From assembly GCA_008360975.2 (NCBI GenBank), contig CM039184.1, positions 44,959,797 to 45,023,796 of the forward strand: a stretch of 64,000 nt of DNA, read 5' to 3'. The DNA is from Lichenostomus cassidix (Eukaryota > Chordata > Aves > Passeriformes > Meliphagidae). Every line of letters starts with the position of its first letter. The first letter of the stretch is position 1. Below are positions 14,643 through 26,800 of this stretch, piece by piece. The translations under genes were made by a program, and so were the position numbers. The notes under the pieces are model-generated. The model saw only the letters and a program-made list of their open reading frames with translations, searched no databases and was not told the DNA's origin.

Positions 14643-14884
14643 GTGTAAAGGAGCATCCCACTATGGCCTTACCAAGGAACGGAAGAGGCGTTCCCAAGAC
14701 TGCTCTCCAGACCATGGCTCCAGCTTAGCAGTGGCTGCCCTGGGCCCTGAGCTCTCAGCAGCTGCGGCCATCGCCTTAATGACAGATGAGCCAGGGCTGG
14801 TGAACCCGGCCTTCAGCCCCACCTCCGAGGACAGCCAGCTGGGCAGCAGCCCCGGAGACCTGCACCGCAGCAACCGGAACAGAA
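14643..14884 (+). CDS. LNX1: LNX1 exon with Numb-binding NPAF motif
   Basis: The acceptor is the AG at 14641-14642 after a pyrimidine run (tctctttccctcccttctcc). The first base completes a codon from an upstream exon, and the TGT at 14644 starts the conserved [11 protein letters not shown] segment, which directly follows the RING/zinc-finger part in p80 LNX1. The donor GTAAGA is at 14885. Residues 1-80 are a low-complexity Ser/Ala-rich linker holding MTDEPGL and then NPAF (54-57), where mammalian LNX1 has NPAY for the Numb PTB domain. Both known LNX1 forms (RING-containing p80 and RING-less p70) enter the shared body at this exon, so it is probably the third or so exon of the gene. It is GC-rich compared with its introns. 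Confidence 0.93.
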
Positions 14885-17800
14885 GTAAGAGCTGAAAATG
14901 GTGGCTTCAGAGCTTGGTAGCCCCTTTCAACATTCCTTTTTTCTGTTAAATATATGTCACTGGAGTATTAAAAAAAAGAAAAAGGGGTGGGGGAAGTGAT
15001 AGCTTTCATTTTATACAGTTTATCAAATTGAGCACTCAGTGACCCAGTAGATTTGAGGTGAAAAAAAAATGGCTTGGCCAGGAGCAGCATCAAGCTGAAG
15101 ATGAACTAATGGCACACATGTAAACTGCAAGTCTGTAGAAAGATTATTTAGACTCGTCAGCTCAGCTGGAAGATAAATGTTATGTTTAATGTGCTGGGGA
15201 GATGGTGTAGTTGTGTAATGTGTCTTCACTAAAGCTTGGTGGCCCAAGTAACCCCCACAGACATGGACACCTACCCAAAATCCTGTTGGGAGCTGTGTTT
15301 GGCATTTACCAAGTATTTTCAGAAGAAAAAAAGCCCTAAGAATTGCCTTAGGAGCTTAGGGGATATCTGCCAGCTTCTTGGGAAGGGGCAGGTTGGAGGA
15401 GCTGGTACTGCTGAAATAACAACAGTCGGGGACAAGCTGCATCAGGAAACTTTGCCTTGATCTTTCACATTGTGACAATGGACCTGATACTCTCTGATGA
15501 GTGTCATATTTGAAGAACATGGCCTGGCCAAAGGCAGACTCAGAAATGTTAATGGTGAGTTCAAAGCCTGTCTTTGAGGATTCTAAAGTCAAAGTGGATA
15601 GCCCACCTTGTGTGCCACCAGTTGAGTGTTGCGAAAATGGATGAAGGGATGAAGAAAGACAAGAAAATGAGAAGCACTGTCCTTTTGTGTGCCAGGGTTT
15701 AGAGAGGCGAGGAAAGGGAGGGTACAGGAAGAGAGCACCAGAATCTCAATAAATTCTGTCAGTTTTATTGAGTGTAGAGGCCACAGTCTGGTTTGAGGGA
15801 ATGTTGTATTATTAGATTACAATGTTTGGCTAGCATGCAGAGCTGGAACAGACCGAACAGTAACAGTCATGAAGATATCTTTAGCAGGATGGAAAAGAGT
15901 GACATGTTTTGAAAGTATTATGACTTTTCTTTTGTATTGCCTTACCCAAGTCAGGATATGTGATTTTTTTTGATCCCTCCCACCTTATAATATTTGAATT
16001 TTTGACATGAAATAGTTGGCAGTTGTTGGTGGCTTTGGAAGAATTGCAGGGTTTTGAGGCAGTAGTAGTAGTGGGGATTTTTTTCAAGAAGAGTTTTTAG
16101 CAATGACTTCCAGCTTTTTGTGGTCAAACACGTATAGCTTGGGAAGGGCAGTGCTTCTTCCTTTATATCTGTTTTTCACAGGATTGCTGCTGATTCTGTC
16201 TTGATGGAGGATTAGTCTTTCCAAGGCTACCACACTCAAAGGAGATTTCTCCATGTGGTTTGGAAAACAGACAGGAAGGGGGCAATTTGAGGGTGTGGGA
16301 CCAAGGTAGGGTAATTGTACCCAGATTTAGGTGGGCGCAACCTTGTAATATCAGCAGGACTCAGCTGCAAAGATGAAGTACAGGCAGCCTTGTTGTTGAT
16401 GTGCTATCCCATCACATGCTGAGGGTTGGAGAAATGCTGTGATTCTAGCTCAGAACTGATGAACTGTATTGATTTGGTTTTTTCCTGCTGTTGCAGCTCG
16501 ACACTTTGAACGTTCCACTATAAGAAGCAGATCTTTTAAAAAAATAAACAAGGCATTCAGTGTTCTTCGAAGGACAAAAAGTGGAAGTGCTGTTTCCAAC
16601 CAGACTGACCGGGAAAGAGAGACTGTTGGAAATTCTGCTGCTGGAGAGGAAGGTAATGTTTTGTTCATCTTGTGTTAGCACTTCAAACGGGGTGAGGGAC
16701 CCCATCCATGTGGGAACTGGATATCCACCACTGACGTGCCTTTCATGTGGTGGGGTGTGCGTGATTAAAAAAACAAACCAGAAAATGCAATCTTTCCTTA
16801 TTTTCTTCTTTCAAAAGATGTTACTGACTGGCAGGCAAGAATATTGCTGGGGTGTGTGGGACCTCACGTAGGGCTGTTCTGCTAACAGCCTGCATGCTAT
16901 AGCCAGCCCAGTATCTAACCCACGGGATGTGGGATTTGGGCGTCTGGGATCTATTACTGGAGCTGTCATTGATTTGCTCTGTAATTTTGTTCAAGTCTCT
17001 TCATTGGCGTGTGCCTGTCCCTCTAAAGCAAATGGATCACAGTAACCGTACTTTAGAGGAACTTAATGAGTTTTGGCTAATGTTTATGAAGCACTGGAAA
17101 TTCCCCATGGGAGAATGGTATGAAAGTGCAAAGTACTGTAATTATTCCAACATTTCTGTGGGATCCTTTTATTACCTCAGCCAGGCAGGTGATGAGGTAA
17201 GAATGCTCTGCTCTTAAACAGCAGGGATAGGCAAGTTTGTCTGATGTATGTCAGGGATGAGGGGTCCAGCAGGCAGTAACACTTAACATTTGGCATTCTC
17301 AAAGCAATAAGCAAATGTTACTAATCAATTTGGACCATAATTATGAAACCAACATTGGCATTCATGCATCAAAAAGAAGTAATGACAGAATGGGAATCAA
17401 TGTCTTAATCAAGGTCTTCACTGAGCTTATTATTCCTTTGCTTGATACTTCAGCACCTCATGTCTCTTCCTATATCAAGTGTCCAGGATGCAGACTTTAA
17501 GAATACAAAATATCCAACTTCTTCAGCTCTGTATTCCAGTTCTCATTGAAATCCACAGAAAATAAGGACAAAAGGCTTCCAAATGCTACTTTCAAGCATC
17601 ATTGTGATGCATTGTGGATTGCAGTGAATTGGAGAGCCATGTTTAATATTCTTCTGCTTTGTTTGCTTATTCCTTCAGGAGAGTTTCACTGTGTTACTGT
17701 GTTCTTGGTACTTACTCTCCTACTTCACATACTTGCTGATAGAGCTGATATAAAACCTGGTAATTCAAAATTGTGAACCTTTTCCATAAAAGGAATGTGA

Positions 17801-20781
17801 ATATACTCATTGACCTGGAAACATCATGAATAATTTTAGTTTATTTTTAATAATTTTAATTTATTTTTATTATTAAAAATAATATGTTATTATTTTTCCC
17901 CAAGTAAAATTTTGCAAGGAAGTTGTTTATATCTCTGTTTGATCAGGCAGATATATTTCTCATTCCATGGCAACTCTTCAGTCCACTATGAGTGAAAACT
18001 TGCCCATTTGTCAGAATGAGTGAAGTTCTCCATGCCTCAGGTTCATATTTTTCAAAAGACACCTCTTCAGGATGAGATACAGATGGCTTTCTACCTAGGC
18101 ATATAGCTGACATTAGTAATCATTCCACTGAAATCTTGGTGTCATGTCCAGGGTGTGCAGATAATCTGGATGTCAACAACACCTATTCAGTAGCCCAGTG
18201 CAGTGCAGATGTTAACAGAACTTAGCAGAAAGGTGTGAAGATGACACTGGCCTTTACATTTCCAACAAATGAAAAGCACTGTTGTTTCTATAAGGGATGT
18301 ATAATGGCAATCATTCCAGGGCTTCACTGACAGTGTCAAGATTATCTTACTCTCCTTGGCTCTGCTTGTGGTTTCATTCCTCTGCACCAAGCATGCCTGT
18401 AAATTTCCAAATCTATTCTGCTGCACTGGAAAAACCAGGTAGGCATATAATTACTTAATAAGCAGTTACTCTTAAGTATGAGATCACAGAAGCTGGGTAC
18501 CTAAATTGCTTTATTAATTACATTTGCAAAGAATGCATTTTGATTACACAATTCTGGAATTTGATCTTTAAAAAAATGGAAGCAAGTAACTTGCAGCAAT
18601 ACAAATACAACTTGAACAGAGATTCCTAATCAGTCCTTTGCAATAGGTGCTTTGTGTAATGGCATCTCAAAGGCTTTGTCTGTTTCTTTTTGTTGAAGGA
18701 GGAAATGAATGTACTTTCTGTAGCAATTATCATCCTGCCGACTGGAGACTGGTTTTTCTTCTCCAGTTCTGTATGTTTTCTTCTTTTATTTGTTTGGTTT
18801 TTTGTTTTAATCCTCAGCTGCTCTGAACAGTCTGCAGCTAGATTTCTGATTAGAGCTGTTGTTCAGTCTTTAGGGATAGCTGCTGCATGCTCTGCCCTGT
18901 GCTCACTAAAGGTCTTGCCTATTGAAGAAAAGGGAGCCCCATATATCTGTCTCACCACAATGCCACTCCACTCTCCTGGGAATGGAGGTGCTCCTGTGGC
19001 AGTGGATGCAGTGGTTCCTGACTTCAGCGGTCCCCACACCCAGTGTGAAAGCTGCTGCTGTCTTGTCCAGAGTTTCACAGGTTCATGTCTGGGACCATCT
19101 GAGAACACAACTCAGCCAGGACTTACTGCTCCGGGAGATGGGACAGCACCTCACCAACTCTCTGGTGACCCCTTTCCTCACCAGGTTTAGTTAATGCATG
19201 AGCAGAATGAAGCTGAGGCTATGCCATCCTCACAGTGAGCACAGAGTGATATAACCCATTCTTGCTGATAACCTCTTCTTGATAAAGGAGCTGGAAGATC
19301 ATCTGGAAAAGCTCAGTGTACAATTCACCTGACTCTGGTTTTCAGAATTCCCCCATCTTAGTTCATGTGTCCATGTTTAATCTGTGTTTTGCCTGTATTT
19401 CAGTCAAAGGAGGTCTGAGAATGAACACCATAGCAAAGTACCTATGTTACTTTCAGCAACCCTTCATGCAGAAGGTTGTGTAGGTGCCTTTAATCTGAAG
19501 CTGCTGTTTATTGAACCAATGCTCAGTTGCAACATGACTGTGAGGGTGCAAGACAAAATAATAGTTTCTGATGTGGGAGAAAAATACTCAAATTCTACTT
19601 GACTCAAAGCTGAATCCAGTACTGGTGTTGGAAAATTCCTTTGACACCCAGGGACATTGTAAAATATGATGTATAATATCAAATGTGTTCCTGTTACAAT
19701 TACAGCAGAGAAATAGTTACAGACTAATGCTATCTTATACCTGGAGCTGGTAGCCATCCTCCAGTGTGAAGATTACTTCACAATTTACATTTGTATCCTG
19801 TGGTTTAACTTGTTTAAACAATGTTATATGTGCTCATTTTGGATTTAAATGATTCAGGCTTTCTTTGTTTCTCTGTTTAAACATTTTTGTGACTTTTTCA
19901 GTTGAGAATTTTTAAATGTCCAAACCAAAAAAAAAGTTAGAGGTGAATGAAAACTACAAATACTAATGAGAAAATATTTGAGAGAAGGAGGTGTTAAGAT
20001 TTTTCTCATTTCTAATAATATTTTATTTGTAAAATCCCATGCAAAGAAATATTTGTCTGTAGTCAGTACCCAAGCTTGTGATATTTACCTGAGAGAAATT
20101 TCATTAAAAGCACTTACAGCTGCAAATAGCTTTCCAGGTTGGAAGTAGGAGTTTAGAAAGTTTAAAAGAAAGAGTTTCATTCTGAGATGTGAGGGAAGGT
20201 GACAGGGGTGTGCTTAAGGCACTGATGCATTTAAGATGTAATATTGTCTGACTAGGTCTACTAGTGTAAATGACCTTGACAATCTACTTAAATGATAAAA
20301 TATCTCCCAGCAAAGACGGCTCCAGCTTTGCTATGCTTATTTGTATCACTGGGTTCTTAGTTCGGCTTTACACTTTAAATTCAGTTCCAAGAAAGACTGT
20401 CGATATTTATACTCTTTACTCAAACTGATCTACAAATACAAATTGTAAACCAGCAAATGTTTTAGGAGGCAAGAATGTGTAGGTACAATTGAAAAAAGCT
20501 TCTATATAATTTTACAGTAAAAGAGCTGTGTTTCTGACTTTAAAAAACATAAATTTATTTCATTTTGCAGTTGAGCCATTGTAAAAGGAATTTAATTTAT
20601 GACTGCTTGAGGATGGCAAATGTTTTTCAAAGTCAAACTCAGTCTCATGGTGGATGCAGTTCTACCATCTGTTATTGCTTTGCAGCAGTCAAGACGAAGG
20701 CAGCCCCAGCAGGCACTGGCAAAACCACAGAACAGCCTTCCCTCTTGCACTGTTCAGTGTGAACCCTGTTGTATTTTTGAG

Positions 20782-20828
<47 letters not shown>

Positions 20829-23800
20829 CATATATATGATACATAGATGATAGATAGATAGATGATAGATAGATAGATAGATAGATAAACAGATAGATAC
20901 TATAAATACTTCAATGTTTGGAAAAGTACAGTAAAAAAAAAAAGTAAGTGAAACATAGATGGTATCAACCATTTCATGGCATTAAGGCTCTCTACATGCA
21001 GAAAAAAGTTGTTGATCCAGCCTCAGGACAAGCCAGTGCAGCCCAACTGCTGTCTCAGGAAGGCTACACCCCACAGAAATCCCACTCTGTTCCTATTTTT
21101 CTGCGATTTGATTCAGTTGCCATTCTGATTTCCCAAAACAGCTGTTACAGAACTGGTTCAAAGTACTCTGCTCTGGAACAATGAGCCAGGCAATTTCCAG
21201 AAGAAAGAGATTGTAGCATTTCCTCTAGTGCAGACAGATAAATTTGCCTGCTGTAAGTAAGAGTCACAATTCTCTTGAGACACAGTCTACTTGGCAACAG
21301 TTTCATTTTAGTTCTTTTGGGATTCATTTGATGAGAGGAATGTCCAGAAGCAAGAAGAGATATTAGAACTGACATTGCCTTCTACCTGCCCCTCCATCAG
21401 AGCAACATCACTGGAGAATTAATGGAAGGCATTAAATCACAATCATGGCAAACTTCTGGGAGAACGAAATGATAAATGAAAATTTATTGGGAAGGAAAAG
21501 TTGCAGAATAAAGTTCCCCACCAGCACAAGGGCATGTGACATTCACAGACACATGAATTTTCCAAGACTAGGTTACACAAGCTTAATTTAAATTCTGGTG
21601 TCCAGATGCTGGGAAGCATGAGTGTGCATTCCTGCAGATAGTCCTATTCGTGGGGGTGAGCTGGCACCTCGCATTAGTCAAGCTGCCTGATCTAAATGAG
21701 GACTTGGAACCACAGATACAAGTTTTGTGTACAGTGATCTTTGATTAATGTGGACTCAGGAGTCACAGCAAACATTGCACATTGTCACACTGAATCCTGG
21801 GAATGAAGACAGAAGTTAACCCTGATGGCAGCACTGTCAGAAGGAGCACAATACACACAGAAATCAGTAGCAACCTGAGCCCTGAAGGAACACTACCATT
21901 AAATATTATAAACTGTGAGGAAAAATAGTAACCATATTTAAAATTTTGTAATACTCTGTTGTGGCCACTGTATTAATGAATGCTTGATGTCCCAAATTGT
22001 GCCAGATAAGCAGAGTTCATGGTGCAAAGCTGGTCTCTCCTCTGTTTTTACCATAATGGGAAGTGTGAAAATATCAATAAAATTTCACATTAATATGAAG
22101 AGAATGCTTGATAAAAAAGCCTACACAATCTTTCTGAATGCAGGTGACATTTTATTATATTGACAGATTCAGAATGCTCCATACAACCCCCCGTGACAAA
22201 AACACAGCACTCTGTGGGAAAACCTGGAAGAGACACCAAAAACAAGACAGAAAGTTTCCTTCTTTCTAGATTCAGCAGCTCTTCAATATTTAAGGACTGG
22301 AAATATAAAATGCTAAAGAAAGGTATGCAATACTCCTGGGTTTTCCTGCTCTGGAAAACCTGACCAAAGAAAATGGCGAATTCTAAATAAGAGTGTAAGG
22401 GCTGGAAAATGGATTTTGTAAAAAGGATACTCCAGCCTCACAAAAGGCTGTATATATATCTGAAAGGTACAAGCCCTCAACTCAGTTGGAGTCTCTTAAA
22501 TTGGACTGCTGAGGTCCCAATCACTGTATGCAACCAGGTGCTAAAGTCAGGTCCACCTTTTCTGGGTCTGGTATATATATTAAAAAATTCAGTTTGAAGA
22601 CATTGCTTTCTAGACATGGCATCATCTTTAAACAGGCATGGTAAGTTTTGATCCCACTGCACACAGTGCCTGCAGACTGTTTGGTGAAAAATCAATTATG
22701 CATTTTTTTCTTTAAAAAGAAGTATGTTTGTGTACTTTACTTATTTAGGTTGACAAACTTACTGTTAGTTTATCAAAATAGCCATTGGAGGTTTTTTTAC
22801 AACAGTCTAGGTTGTTGATAATACACATGTCCCTGTATATGTCTGGAATGAAAAGAAGAATTCCCTTCAAAGAAGAGAGCAGAAATTATTGGATCATGGA
22901 GTTATTTTGGTTGCGTAGCCCATCTGAGGAGAAAATGGTTCTGTTTATTAATTATATTTGGTAGAGAACACAAATTGAATGAAGACAGGAAGTGAGGCAG
23001 TACAGCCTGCTAACTATAAAGGAGTAGCATTAGAGACTTGCAGACATGCAAGAAAAACATCTTGGAAAGATTTATTTTGTTGTAGACTGTACATATCAGA
23101 AGGAAATTAGACATTAAAAATTCTTCTAAAAGAATCTGCATAAAGTCATATTGAAAGTCAGCCAAGTGCCACTGCAAGAGTTTAAAAACCAGGTAAGGAG
23201 TTGCTCAAGATGCAAAGAAACCTATTTATGTTTATTTGTTATGTAAAGATATGAGTAAGTCTTGTAAAAGTATAGAGACTTTTTCACTGCCATGTTGCCC
23301 TGATTTTGCTCTGGGATAATTTCAGACTGAAATAACATGAACGTGTCAATAACTTGTTCAGCCCACAGTTCTCCATGGACAAGAAATGTAACTGGAGAAT
23401 TACTATAGAAAAGCTTTCAGAATGAGCTATGGTAAAATGAACATCAGAATCAAAAAGCACACTTTGTTAGGATGTGAAGTGAGTCATTATAATAGAAGTA
23501 GTTCTATTATAGCACTATTTTGGTAGTCTGTAATACGTATATGTATATTAGTTTATTTGTGTGCAGGGAAGATCTAGGTATCCTGATTTTCATTTGTATT
23601 TTTACACATAACTACCCTTTTAGCCACACTGAGAGTGTGAAATATGCATGCTTATTCTGATGCAGGAATCAGGCCATTGGTGATTTTTGTGGAGTATTTG
23701 TTTTTTCTGACTTTAAGCATCCCACTGAGATGCCAGAGTTAAGTGCTTCTTTTCTTACACAGCAGTGGGGAATGTTTGGCACCTCCAGGGGTGATTTAGC

Positions 23801-26800
23801 ACAGGAGTCACTCCCTTTGGGTGTCTGTGCTCGACAGAGGAAGTCAGAACAAGTAGATCACCAAATTGTGCATTTGACTTAGAGGCCTCGATTTAGATCA
23901 AGTGAATCGACCCTTCAGGCTAGAGAGAATTGAACAAATTATGAGCTGAGCAAATAGCATTTAGAAAATAAAGGAGCGTGGGGAGATGAAGCACCTTCCA
24001 TTTCCAAGACATTAAATTTGTCTGCAAAACTGAAGTAAACATGTATTAGCACAGAAACTGCTATTGCAAGAATGAATGATTGGGTATCAGGTTGGTAAAG
24101 GTTGTGTAGTTATCTAGACAGACTTTCATTGCCTGTCAAGCCTGTGTAAAACCACAAAGTCGAAGTCTGTGCTACCGGTAGGTGCTTTTTACAGACGTGG
24201 AGGAGGACAGCTTCCCACCCTGAAGAGCATATGATCAAAGAAGTGGTAAGGGATGCAACATGGTGTTTCTCAATATTTTTTCCCTTTTCTTTCTTTCCAC
24301 TTGCTCTCTCCCAAAAGGTTTTGGTGCCTTGCTGGTTTGTTGCCTGCTAGTTCTGTAGTAACAAATATTTCTTCTATCTCAGATACTGGTCTGTAACGTT
24401 TCATTTTACACTTTACCACTATTCAATAACAGTCACTGAACTTTCATTTCTAAAATAGGTTATTGAAAAAATATTAGCAGCTAATTTTTTGACTTACAGG
24501 TTTGTCATGTAAGCACTGGATTAGACTCGTGCAAAAAGTTCAAAAGAATTCTCTCAGCTGTGGGGGATTCAAAATAATTGAAGGCTGATATGCCTGTGTT
24601 GGAAAACTCACTGCTGCTTTTACTTCAACTTTGCTCACTGCTGAATATGGATTAAAATTTTGAATTGACCTAGAAAGAAAGAATTAGTGACATGTGGTGA
24701 AATCAGACATGCCAGTTGAAAAGTAGGATTTGGAAGAGGATACTCTTATCCTGTGTGTTATAAATACAAAAAGGATCCCTGCCCGCCATTAGTACCTGCT
24801 CCCCACAGCCAGATTGCCAGGGCCAGCAGAGATCTTTTCCTCCAGGTACTTTCAGGTACTTTCAGGTACTTTGAGGATACTGTGGTTTTAATACAGACAC
24901 ATCACAGTAAGAGCCACTCATTTCTACTTCCTAGAGTTCAAGCAGTGATGAAAGGAGAGGGGTGTGGTAGGTAAACTGCTGTGTGCTTCGGATTGTTCAA
25001 AAAATCTTGTCTTTATGTTAGCTAAAAATAAACAAAAGGCTTCCTTGGATGTCACAAGACAAGTGCCCAGTCCTCCACTATGGCACCAAAAATGGAGAAA
25101 ACAGCTGGGATGCTACCAGTGAGACAAGGTTTGCAACCCAGCACAGCAGGGATGGATGTTTGGTGAGGTGCCCATGCTCATCTGTTCTAGGCAATAAACT
25201 GTGGACTGGTTCTGAGGTGTCTCTGGTGACTAAAAATGTATTTTATTACCTTAAAATATTGACATGTATAACTATCTTTAAGTATATTTCATCTGTCTGA
25301 TTACATAAACAGTTTAAGGCTGTATTTTGTGGGAGAAAAAAGGAAGTTTGAATATATTAATTGTAAAAAGAGCCTTCCAAGTCCATTCAGCAAGCTTACC
25401 TATCCTTTCCTCCCCACTTACTATAAATCACATCCATGCATGAAACCTGGCTTGACTAACTGACAGGTACTTGAGGCTGTGCAGTGCATGTTTCAACAAA
25501 GCAAAGCTGTGTTGTCAAATAAATACCTTACAATATGCATTTCCAGGTTTTCCCAGGTTGTATCACCTGATTCCAGATGGGGAAATTACCTGCATTAAGA
25601 TCAGCCGTACCGATCCCCATGAAAATCTGGCCATTAGGATTGTGGGAGGCAGTGAGACCCCTTTGGTTCACATTATTATCCAGCATATTTATCGAGATGG
25701 GGTAATTGCCAGAGATGGAAGATTGCTGCCTGGAGACATGATACTAAAGGTACAGTACTGTGGAGGTACGAGATAAAAATATCCTGACAAAGAATCATGA
25801 TGACATTTGCAATGTTGCAGGCAGAAAGACATTGTAAAGTTCAGAGCACCACCTCTAAGGTACTATGATTTCCTAGCTTTTGCTGACCGCAGTGGTAGCT
25901 GAGGACACTTGAGGCAATGCAAGGTTGTACCATGCCTTCTGCTTTATGTCAGACAGACATGGCCAAAGGGATTTCCCAGGGTCACAATGTGGGCATACTT
26001 CACTCCAGCAGTGTATAAAAATGCCTCTGGATGGTGGTTCCAGACAGCAGCTGGATAAGCATCCACCACCCAGCTGTGGGTTTCAGGGAGGGATTTTGTC
26101 CTGGTGCCAGCACAGAGCAGCAGAGTTAACTGCATCACTAAGACAAAGCTGTTCCTGCAGGGCACATCCAAACTGCACAATGAAGCTGTGACTGTAGCAC
26201 GGATGGGCCCTGCCTAGCTCTGTCCAGCCATGCCTCACTGCCCAGGGAGTTACCAAGGATTCCCATGAATTTCAGCCCCATCCTGGTGCAGCTCATGCTG
26301 TTTGTGGTACCCAAGATAGCAAGATAGTTGAGCAGTGTCTCACTGGGTGCAGTCCTACCCACCATACTGCAGCAGGAGCAACTCTGTTGTGCCCACATAC
26401 CAATCTGCAAAAGCAAACACCAGCCAAATGCTTTTGTCCATGCTGGGGAGTATTTCTGTTGCATTTTGGAGGTGTTTCTTAACGTTTAAATAGTTCAACC
26501 TGTGCAATGTAAAGCTACATGGAAATAACTTGTCTGATTCAGGTTTTCTAGCCAGTGATGAAATAAAATCTTGCAACTGGTTTTCATTTAGCAATGTCGA
26601 GTCACTCTTACACATATGAACTCGACAGGATTAACTGGAAGCTCTTTTTTTCCTCTTTCTTTTCCCCAGCCAAATTGAAAAAGTGGTAGTTATGCAGTTT
26701 TACTGTCATCTGAATTAAATCTTACCTGGAAAACACTGAGAAAAGAAGTCTGATTCTCTGGTGTGGGTAGTCAATATCGAGAGCATTTAAACTTCTACTT

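Larger units (their letters stand above)
16653..25546 (+). other. LNX1 intron (8.9 kb)
   Basis: The longest complete intron in the window. It holds the AT/GATA microsatellite at 20781-20900, a short 10-nt tandem repeat at 24844-24873, and a GC-richer stretch at 18860-19195 open in several frames with no recognisable product. The rest is plain AT-rich intronic sequence. Confidence 0.85.

Noticed and set aside
18187..18426. Various 60-100 codon frames throughout the introns
   Set aside because: They show no domain, codon or splice evidence. They overlap repeats or other frames and match chance expectation.
25900..26460. GC-richer stretch with overlapping frames, considered as an LTR or exon
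   Set aside because: No LTR landmarks, no splice sites in the right phase (PDZ1 joins perfectly across it), and no product recognised.
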